Origin: Ridgeia piscesae
Taxonomy: Eukaryota; Annelida; Polychaeta; Sabellida; Siboglinidae
Assembly (NCBI GenBank): GCA_025642075.2
Contig: JAODUO010000114.1
Location: 631,501 to 695,500 of the forward strand
Reading direction: 5' to 3'
Length of the DNA stretch: 64,000 nucleotides
Each line of letters begins with the position of its first letter. Within the stretch, counting starts at the first letter, position 1. Made by a program: the position numbers and the translations under genes. Positions 1 to 64,000 of the stretch are shown piece by piece. The notes below the pieces were generated by a model. It was given only the letters and a program-made list of their open reading frames with translations. It was not told the DNA's origin and did no database searches.

Positions 1-2850
1 ATATCCGCAGACACACAACAACATACACTGACACAGATCGGCATCCACAGACACACAACAACATACACCGACACAGATCGGCATCCACAGACACACAACA
101 ACATACACCGACACAGATCGGCATCCACAGACACACAACAACATACACCGACACAGATCGGCATCCACAGACACACAACAACACACACCGACACAGATCG
201 ATATCCACAGACACACAACAACATAAACCGACACAGATCGGCATCCACAGACACACAACAACATACACCACACAGATCGGCATCCACAGACACACAACAA
301 CATACACCGACACAGATCGATATCCGCAGACACACAACAACACACACCGACACAGATCAATATCCGCAGACACACAACAACATACACCGACACAGATCGA
401 CATCCACAGACACACAACAACATACACCACACAGATCGGCATCCACAGACACACAACAACATACACCGACACAGATCGGCATCCACAGACACACAACAAC
501 ACACACCGACACAGATCGATATCCGCAGACACACAACAACATAAACCGACACAGATCGGCATCCACAGACACACAACAACACACACCGACACAGATCGAT
601 ATCCGCAGACACACAACAACATAAACCGACACAGATCGGCATCCACAGACACACATCAAAACACACAGACACAGATCAGCATCCACAGACACACAACAAC
701 ACACACTGTCACAGATCGGCATCCACAGACACACAACAACACACACCGACACAGATCGCATCCACAGACACACAACAACACACACTGACACAGATCGGCA
801 TCCACAGACACACAACAACACACACCGACACAGATCGGCATCCACAGACACACAACAACACACACCGACACAGATCGGCATCCACAGACACACAACAACA
901 CACACGACACAGATCGGCATCCACAGACACACAACAACACACACTGACACAGATCGGCATCCACAGACACACAACAACACACACCGACACAGATCGGCAT
1001 CCACAGACACACAACAACACACACTGACACAGATCGGCATCCACAGACACACAACAACACACACTGACACAGATCGGCATCCACAGACACACAACAACAC
1101 ACACTGACACAGATCGGCATCCACAGACACACAACAACACACACCGACACAGATCGGCATCCACAGACACACAACAACACACACTGACACAGATCGGCAT
1201 CCACAGACACACAACAACACACACCGACACAGATCGGCATCCACAGACACACAACAACACACACTGACACAGATCGGCATCCACAGACACACAACAACAC
1301 ACACTGACACAGATCGGCATCCACAGACACACAACAACACACACGACACAGATCGGCATCCACAGACACACAACAACACACACTGACACAGATCGGCATC
1401 CACAGACACACAACAACACACACCGACACAGATCGGCATCCACAGACACACAACAACACACACTGACACAGATCGGCATCCACAGACACACAACAACACA
1501 CACTGACACAGATCGGCATCCACAGACACACAACAACACACACTGACACAGATCGGCATCCACAGACACACAACAACACACACTGACACAGATCGGCATC
1601 CACAGACACACAACAACACACACCGACACAGATCGGCATCCACAGACACACAACAACACACACTGACACAGATCGGCATCCACAGACACACAACAACACA
1701 CACCGACACAGATCGGCATCCACAGACACACAACAACACACACCGACACAGATCGGCATCCACAGACACACAACAACACACACGACACAGATCAGCATCC
1801 ACAGACACACAACAACACACACTGACACAGATCGGCATCCACAGACACACAACAACACACACCAACACAGATCGGCATCCACAGACACACAACAACACAC
1901 ACCGACACAGATCAGCATCCACAGACACACAACAACACACACTGACACAGATCGGCATCCACAGACACACAACAACACACACCGACACAGATCGGCATCC
2001 ACAGACACACAACAACACACACTGACACAGATCAGCATCCACAGACACACAACAACACAACTGACACAGATCGGCATCCACAGACACACAACAACACACA
2101 CCGACACAGATCAGCATCCACAGACACACAACAACACACACTGACACAGATCGGCATCCACAGACACACAACAACACAACTGACACAGATCGGCATCCAC
2201 AGACACACAACACACACTGACACAGATCGGCATCCACAGACACACAACAACACACACTGTCACAGATCAGCATCCACAGACACACAACAACACACACCAA
2301 CACAGATCGGCATCCACAGACACACAACAACACACACCGACACAGATCGATATTCGCAGACACACAACAACATAAACGACACAGATCGGCATCCACAGAC
2401 ACACAACAACACACACCAACACAGATCGGCATCCACAGACACACAACAACACACACAACACAGATCAGCATCCACAGACACACACAACACACACGACACA
2501 GATCAGCATCCACAGACACATAACAACACACACCAACACAGATCGGCATCCACAGACACACAACAACACACACAACACAGATCAGCATCCACAGACACAC
2601 ACAACACACACGACACAGATCAGCATCCACAGACACACAACAACACACACCAACACAGATCGGCATCCACAGACACACAACAACACACACAGACACAGAT
2701 CAGCATCCGCAGACACACAACAACACAACCATGACACAGATCGGCATCCACAGACACACAACAACACACACTGACACAGATCGCATCCACAGACACACAA
2801 CAACACACACCGACACAGATCTGCATCCACAGACACACAACAACACACTG
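1..2850. repeat. 40-bp minisatellite array (about 70 copies, continues past left edge)
   Basis: The 40-base unit starts GACACAGATCGGCATCCACA. Copies differ mainly at a C/T next to the GACACAG start, an ACACAC/ACATAC change and small deletions. The left 650 bases carry more ACATAC variants. The array lies in the intron after CCDC180 exon 20. Long antisense frames through it arise because the unit lacks stop codons. Confidence 0.95.
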
Positions 2851-3081
2851 ACCCACCAACCAGCACACAATAAAAGGCACACACATACTATTTGTAGCTA
2901 ATATCATTACCATACTAAATAGTAACTACATTTCTATGGTGCAATATAATTTGTTGTATTGTAAATAAATCAAATTTAACACCTTGGTTCATGCAGACTG
3001 TTCTGTAAACCCCACATGAAACTATTCAGAATATTCATTATTTTCTGTCCCTGTCCACTCAAATGGTCACTCAGAAGGTCA

Positions 3082-58089
<55,008 letters not shown>

Positions 58090-58371
58090 TTTATTAACTG
58101 GATAGATCAACTGCTCAACCGAGTTGTTATAACCGGGCATGATGATGGACGTACACCAAATAACCCTCTATTATCGCTCAGACGTCGCGAATCGACTCTC
58201 GTTCAACACATTAATTTTCCCATGTTCTCTGTCAACACATATTCTAGGAGGGCTTAAAGTTTATATCGTGCTGATTTCAACAGTCTGACAGCGTGCGTGA
58301 TATTAGTAAACAATGAAATCAAAGGATTTATTTATAAATCAGTTCGAAAGTTTCATTTCCCCACTTAACTC

Positions 58372-58385
58372 ATTCCCATGGCAAC
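58372..58385. promoter_or_regulatory. Candidate RFX X-box upstream of CCDC180
   Basis: The bases ATTCCCATGGCAAC match the X-box pattern RYYRYY-N2-RRNRAC at all but one defined position, with a perfect GTTGCC half-site on the minus strand. It is about 285 bases upstream of the CCDC180 start codon. RFX factors drive cilium genes in animals, which fits a suspected ciliary role. A single motif can arise by chance. Confidence 0.35.
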
Positions 58386-58602
58386 AATCGTCGCGTTGTA
58401 ATCGAGATTTCAACGTGAACAGATAAAGCTTAACTGCAATCGTGGAGAGAATGGCTGACCCAGCTGCGTAACTGTACAACTTACCAAGTATTAATTTTTA
58501 AAATTTAATGGGAAACAATGAATAATCTAAAGCCGTGTTATTTGTCAATCTTTGCATTTGATATACTGTTCCCTTTCTAGACAGGTGGCACAAAAAACTT
58601 AC

Positions 58603-58640
58603 CTCAGTTGCCACGTTTGAGACTAGGCCCATTGTCAAAC
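58603..58640 (-). other. Possible non-coding first exon end of CCDC180
   Basis: On the minus strand the sequence CAACTGAG|GTAAGTTTT at 58603 is a strong donor, about 515 bases before the start codon. It could be the end of a 5' untranslated exon splicing to a CAG just upstream of the ATG. Its 5' limit is unknown; the end given here is nominal. Confidence 0.25.
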
Positions 58641-60653
58641 TAAATCAATGTAGGCACTTCAACAAAAAATACAAAATCATCACAGGGTGTTGGAAATAGG
58701 CTCAATTGTAAGGTAATAAGTTACAGATCACATATCTGTTAATTTTATATCTTTATTATTAGATCCAAAGTTATTGCAATTTAAAGACGGGAAAATGGCT
58801 CGAAATTTGTGTATCTCTTATAATGGTAAAATGAGCTAATTTTTGTGTTTTCTGTTGCTAAATATTTGAATAAAACTGACTTTAAAATGGCATAACTTTG
58901 TTATTTATATGACTATTAAAATACTGTTTGCAGTGTTTTGAAATGCATTGAATGGAGTAATAAATTTGCTATATTGATTTTTTTGCACTAATTAATTCAG
59001 TTAATTAGGTAATATTAGTTAAGTAGTGCACAGTAGTAACAGACCAACACATTCTAATCAAGACCAGCAGAGTCCATAAATATGAAGATATTTATACATA
59101 TTATGCAGTGTGCATAACCACATTGATTATGAGAATAAATATATATATTAACTAGTCATGTAATAAAAATTTAGTAATTAGTTAATAGGCGATAATTAGC
59201 AGGCAACCTCAACAGACCGAAACTTTTTTTAAATGCCACAATGTCCATGAATATGTTTATAATATTATTATAAACATGAAATTTGTAGAACCACCTTACT
59301 TATGGTAAGAGATATACATTAAACAGTTATGTAATATTAATTAATAATAAACTAAATGAATAAATCAATTACATTAATAGCCGTGCTTCGTATAGACTTA
59401 CACATGAATAAAAGGCCTTAATGTCCATAATTATCAAGACATTCCCACATTAATTAAATACACATTACCCAGTAATTTCATATTCACACTAACTTAATTA
59501 ATAAGTTAATATTGGCTAATGTTAGCATGCTAACTCGACTAATGGTTACGTTTTGGTGAAAGCCTGCAGTAAATAATTATGAAGTAAATATAATTTATGC
59601 AATGTTTAGAACCACATGAAACATTATGATCAACCATCAATAGTACATGTCATTACAGTATAAATAATAACTTTATTAATAAATATTAACTAAATAACAA
59701 ACTGAACAGATCCATGCATGACAATGAAGCACAGTTGTCATACTTCACTTGTTTATGGATTATCGTGAGGTTACAGGTTGGACAAATGCTGTAGGCTCAG
59801 TAGAGGCCATTAATAAAATGTTACTGTTTCATAATATTCTGCATTTCAACATGAACATGATGAAGTAATGTTTATAAACTGTTCACAGTGTTTCGTCACC
59901 GACTCCGACATCTCTTGTGCCTAGTGCACACAAGGATTGTTTTAGTTTTTATAATACGTATCAACGCTGTCCTTAGACATCTATTTCTAAAGCCGTTATC
60001 GTTATAGTTATATATCGTTATAGTTATAGAATTGACCGTTTCCTAGTTATGTGTGTACACACTGCTTCGCCGGTCTATGCAAAACATTTACACTCTCTTC
60101 TTCGTGGTCGCCTTCATTCCAGTAATCACACGTTCCGACTTATTATTACTAGAATATGTTGTATTGTAAGAACCAAGTCAAGTTTGTCTCCTCGTTGTCT
60201 CACTCGATCGGTTTTCTTGTACTTTGCTGATGTGCCGTTGGGCCCAGATCCATAGGGATAAAGTGCAAGATGAAGACGCTGCTCACATTACTCCGCCTAA
60301 CTATGTTCAGTGTAGATATGTGTATTATTGCCCAGATCCACCTTTGACTTTTAAGTTGTTCAATATCCCTGTATAATCTTCGTCTTTTTACAATTAATCA
60401 TACGTATTGTTGGGTTGGTGTGGTGTTGACGTGACTTCAAGCAACAAGCCATCGAAATTGGCCAAATATTTGTCTAGAATTATGTTAAATTATTGAATAA
60501 ACGCAATGAGGCATTAGATTTGTGCAACACTATGGTTATAAAGTGGGCCCTAATTCTATACAAATTTACTGGTGTTGCTGTACTTGTTATGGTGGTGGAG
60601 CGGAGGCACTGACATTCGAACCGCGCCATATTTCTGATAATCATTAGTTCAAC
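58641..60653. other. Intergenic region between divergent CCDC180 and PSMD5
   Basis: AT-rich sequence with no convincing coding exon. It must contain the PSMD5 promoter. The last 70 bases before the PSMD5 ATG are more GC-rich and include CCGCGCCATATTT, typical of a TATA-less housekeeping start. Two short open frames here have no recognisable domain. Confidence 0.5.
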
Positions 60654-60832
60654 ATGGCGGTACCGACTAGTCTGTCAGCTTTACTCGACGCATTACCAAA
60701 TTCAGAAAATAAACTCGGTGTGCTTGGCGACATCAAACTGATAGTAAATTCCATGAACCCCAACAACGTTCGTGAATCAGTACGCAACGTGTCATTCAAC
60801 GTTATTTTCGAATGCCTCGACACAACTGATAG
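60654..60832 (+). CDS. PSMD5: PSMD5 exon 1
   Basis: It starts with ATGGCGGTACC and ends GATAG|GTGTGT in phase 2. It encodes 59 full codons ending FECLDTTD, the first helical repeat. Confidence 0.85.
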
Positions 60833-63566
60833 GTGTGTAGTTGTGAGCGATATCAGGGGATTTGTTTTAAATGCACTGTCATCGCAGTAATTAACAACAC
60901 TTCTACTCATACAAGTGTATAATATTACGCTGTGAAGTATTGTCTTACTATCGTGATTGGGTGGATGATTCCCCTGAAGTTGGTATTTGTATGTAAAACG
61001 ATTAATATGATGCCGATTAATTTAAAGTGATTTAAAACATTAAATTATAATCACACTTTTTATACATAATACAGTAGGCATTTAATTTCAAACAAAACAT
61101 GTAGAGCGCGAGACTTCGTGCGTGTTTTACGGGTCACTAAAAAAACTAAGCTAATTCTAAAAACTAAAGCTAATTAGTATGACAAAATATTCAATATTGA
61201 ACATTTATTTCTAAAGTAAATGCGTTTCAAAATGCTGAAAACAGCATTTTAATAGCTATATAAATACCAAAGTTATGTTACTTTAAAGTCATATTTTCTC
61301 AAATATTTATAGACAGAAAACAAAAAAATGAGCTCATGTTGCAAATTATGTCATTTTTTAAATCTTAAAATTGCAATACCTTTGGATTTAATAAAGATAT
61401 TGTAATAAAATTAACAGTTACATGATTCTTTACCTATTACGTTTAATTTAAGCATATTTCTCAGATCCTGTGATTATATCGTTGTTGTTGAAGTGCCTTT
61501 AAGTTTATACAGTCTGCTAAAGATAGATTGTATGTGAAACAGTATACAATGATAGATAGTTTTAGATACCGTACCAAATATACTTTTATAACATTACTGT
61601 TCTTTTCCAGTAAGCAGATCAAGGCATGTTGTGATGTTCTTGACAAGTTACTGTCAGCATCGGATGCCGTCAGTGTGGTGAACACGTTCCACAGAGAGTT
61701 ACTGCTTGGTCTAAACCACCCATCAGACACAGTGCAACGACTTACTCTCAGCCAGGTAGATCAGTTTGTATCAGCTGTTTAATCAGATGACTGCTCACAC
61801 ACAGCTGTGATCAGTTTTTCAATCATAATCCCATCTGTACTCGTTCTTGTTTATAAACATTCACAGTTCTAAGTAAGCTTCACTGCAGAGAGCAGAGACT
61901 GTCAGTGAGAGTTGGACATCAGGCACGACGGTGTCGGTGAAAGAACTAAATGTGTAAAATTACGTCGGGTCGTCAGCCGTGAATATTGAAGATGTAGACT
62001 CATCAAGAACTGGTGTGCTGATCTAATTGACTGGCCAGAATGAACTGTTATGTCTTAACTGTACATCTTGCAGGTTGTCCAAGTGAACATAAGACATAGT
62101 TGCTAATGGACTTGCCGCATCAGACTTAGTAGGCAGTATACGGTTTAAAACAAATTATTTGTGTTTTTTAGTTTTGTCAAAAGTTTTCTTTTAAGGAACC
62201 ACATTTTCTATTTCATAGCTCATTAGTTTCATAGTTCATACTATTGCTCTATTTCATTTACATATGTTTACACTTTACAGTACTTTTTCTAAGTCTGATG
62301 CAATAGAAACAATTATATCCAATGTCAGTATAATAGGCATTCAAACTTTCCAGGCATACTTTTTACTGTATATAGACTAGTTAATTTGTATATCAACTTG
62401 ACTGAATATATGACATGACGTTTAGATGAACTGAATATTTGTTGTTACATTATAGTTGTTGCGAGGGGCCCAGGCAAGTGTCCAGCAGGTGTTGCAGCAT
62501 GTTGACGTCATTACTGTCATGGTGAACATACTGTCCTTAGAGAATCTCGACATCGTCCAGAAGTCAGCCCAGATACTCACAATTCTTGGTAATTACCCGG
62601 TAGTTTATTTACCAGATAAGAAGTAGAACCACTCTAAAGTGACCATCCATGTGACTCATATAAAATGGCCTAATTAAATGGTGTGATTAGCCAAATATGT
62701 TACTGTTAGTGAGCTTCTGTCACTGAGAAAGTGAGACTGAGCATGGCCTATTTTAATATAGAAAGCGACAGTGCGGTTTGTTCTTTAAGGCTGTGCATGA
62801 AATTGCTATCCCAGGCTATATTTGTTTATATCTCTGTAAAGATAACAATCAAACAAAAATAATTCAAATGGTAAGCAAAATACCTGTGGACATCAAGCAA
62901 CAAGGCCTGTCATGCAATACAACTGTTGCAACAGACTAAGCAGAAAATGTACACACACAAGAGGCCTTGAACAGGGTGATAGGAGGCTTAAACAAATATT
63001 TTTATATCAAAACACTAGAATATGCTTACCCAGTAATTCAGATTTGGAATAAAAATTGTTTCACATATTTAAAAAAATTAAGTATCTAGTCTATAACACA
63101 AAGACAAGCATAAGGTGTTTATTTGGATAATGATTCTTCTGCTAATGACCATCGGTCAATTAGCTGACCGTTATTGTCATTTGTTTTCAGAGCTGTCCTC
63201 TAGAAATTGTGAGTCTACTACAGGTTACACATTTACCCCCTGTGTGGGATGTTTTACTTCCCCTGGGACAGACACCAGATAAAAGGGACCACCGGCTTTT
63301 AGTGTCTCTTCCGAAAGAAACAGGCAATGTGAGGTGAACGAAATTGCCTAAGTTTCAAAATAGCAGCAGGTGGGATTGAACCACTGTCCCCTCAACTGAC
63401 AGTCCGGCACTTTACCGCACGAGTGACTGTGTCACTTTGTTATCATTTTCTCTGTATTTCAGCAACTACCCCAGATGGTTTGGAGGTTCTGTTCCACTCT
63501 CCCGTCATTGACCAGTTCAACCATGTCCTGCAGCAGGGGGACATTGTTGCCTACAGGGTCTTCGAG
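60654..63566 (+). CDS. PSMD5: PSMD5 (26S proteasome assembly chaperone S5b), first four exons; gene runs off right edge
   Basis: Four exons (60654-60832, 61611-61755, 62456-62588, 63463-63566) join with consistent phases to encode the first 187 residues. The start AACATGGCGG is a good Kozak context. The protein begins MAVPTSLSALLDALPNSENK and continues as helical HEAT/ARM-type repeats, including FHRELLLGLNHPSDTVQRLT, DVITVMVNILSLENLDIVQK and DGLEVLFHSPVIDQFN. PSMD5/S5b binds the Rpt1 (PSMC2) side of the 19S base as an assembly chaperone and is absent from the finished proteasome. The vertebrate protein is about 500 residues, so the rest lies past base 64000. Identification is from remembered family features, not a search. 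Confidence 0.85.
60833..61610. other. PSMD5: PSMD5 intron 1
   Basis: Plain AT-rich intron; nothing recognised. Confidence 0.6.
61611..61755 (+). CDS. PSMD5: PSMD5 exon 2
   Basis: Acceptor TTTTCCAG|T completes a split AGT codon, and the exon ends AGCCAG|GTAGAT in phase 0. It encodes KQIKACCDVLDKLLSASDAV and 28 more residues ending RLTLSQ. Confidence 0.85.
61756..62455. other. PSMD5: PSMD5 intron 2
   Basis: Plain AT-rich intron; nothing recognised. Confidence 0.6.
62456..62588 (+). CDS. PSMD5: PSMD5 exon 3
   Basis: Acceptor CATTATAG|TTG, ending ATTCTTG|GTAATT in phase 1. It encodes LLRGAQASVQQVLQHVDVIT and ENLDIVQKSAQILTIL. It is too short to appear as a long open frame, but its phase fits both neighbours. 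Confidence 0.85.
62589..63199. other. PSMD5: PSMD5 intron 3, left part
   Basis: AT-rich intron preceding the SINE; nothing else recognised. Confidence 0.5.
63200..63425 (-). mobile_element. tRNA-derived SINE in PSMD5 intron 3
   Basis: On the minus strand a tRNA-like head is present: CGTGCGGTAAAGTGCCGG at the A box position, and GTGGTTCAATCCC as a good B box. It is followed by a body containing TTTCTTTCGGAAGAGACACT and AAAAGCCGGTGGTCCC. Similar central sequences occur in widespread animal SINE families. It ends about 40 bases before the PSMD5 exon 4 acceptor. Confidence 0.65.
63463..63566 (+). CDS. PSMD5: PSMD5 exon 4
   Basis: Acceptor GTATTTCAG|CA, ending TTCGAG|GTAAGA in phase 0. It encodes TTPDGLEVLFHSPVIDQFNH and VLQQGDIVAYRVFE. 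A tRNA-derived SINE ends only about 40 bases upstream. Confidence 0.85.
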
Positions 63567-64000
63567 GTAAGACTCACATTTTACCCATTCAGCTCTATCT
63601 GGTAAAGATGTCTCCTTAATTCAATTTGTTTTCATTTGTTTAATTTTTCAACATCAGGAACCTAAGTCTATGAAATGTCAACATTTGATATCGCTCATCA
63701 GTCATCATCAATGAGGTGTCATTTGAAATGATTTACTACATACATCATCAGAGGATATATTGTGATAATCATATTATACACAGATGTGTAGACATTTTGA
63801 AGTCTAAATATAGAAATCAGTATTAAATAATATACAAAAAGGCAATGATAATCATATAAAAAGTTATTTAAATATACAGTATTTTGTAAGTTAATTACTT
63901 GTCTGGTAAGTAGATTTAAATATACTAAATTATTTTAATAAATAAATATTTTTTTAAATAATTAAGCAAAATGCGTGGTATAATATTTTAAATGTTAAAG
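63567..64000. other. PSMD5: PSMD5 intron 4 (start)
   Basis: AT-rich intron to the window edge. The next PSMD5 exon is beyond base 64000. Confidence 0.6.

Noticed and set aside
357..2696. 779-codon minus-strand frame rich in Cys and Val
   Set aside because: It is a translation of the 40-bp minisatellite, whose unit has no stop codon. Several phases are open at once and there is no splice or start context.
60049..60255. 68-codon plus-strand frame upstream of PSMD5
   Set aside because: No recognised domain, short, and in the intergenic region; at best part of an untranslated leader.

Overview
The window is nuclear DNA of a eukaryote and most likely of an invertebrate animal. It has short coding exons bounded by GT-AG introns, AT-rich introns, several LINE and SINE fragments, and a very large amount of tandem repeat. 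The species cannot be read from the sequence. A lophotrochozoan such as a mollusc is a reasonable guess because of the RTE-type and L2-type LINEs and tRNA-derived SINEs, but that is inference.

Three protein-coding genes can be supported. (1) A long minus-strand gene enters at 58089 (start codon) and runs off the left edge. I chained 20 coding exons (58089 to 3087), all with GT-AG borders and consistent reading phase, giving the first 829 codons of a protein I identify as CCDC180, a coiled-coil protein with a DUF4455 region. (2) A plus-strand, intronless alpha-arrestin (ARRDC type) gene at 13504-14529 lies inside the 12.3 kb intron between CCDC180 exons 17 and 18. (3) The first four exons of a plus-strand PSMD5 gene (26S proteasome assembly chaperone S5b) run from 60654 off the right edge. 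PSMD5 and CCDC180 are head to head, with about 2.6 kb between start codons.

Layout: 1-2850 is a 40-bp minisatellite. 3087-5999 holds CCDC180 exons 20-18. 6000-18327 is the big intron with the arrestin gene, microsatellites and a dispersed duplicated repeat. 18328-42898 holds CCDC180 exons 17-2, with several introns made almost entirely of minisatellites (29-bp, 57-bp, 47-bp, 25-bp and 66-bp units), an RTE-type LINE fragment and a possible unknown DNA element near 31.6-33.6 kb. 42899-58023 is CCDC180 intron 1, with a two-module minisatellite and a duplicated block carrying an L2-like LINE 3' end. 58090-60653 is the shared upstream region. 60654-64000 is PSMD5.

The most striking feature is that three consecutive minisatellite-bearing introns of CCDC180 hold arrays whose repeat unit contains a copy of the adjacent exon-intron junction. 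The 25-bp unit carries the donor of exon 6, the 47-bp unit the acceptor of exon 8, and the 66-bp unit the acceptor of exon 5. The arrays therefore appear seeded by splice junctions, and leave about 80 decoy donors and about 50 decoy acceptors next to the real sites. A fourth array (29-bp) shows weaker similarity to the acceptor of exon 16.
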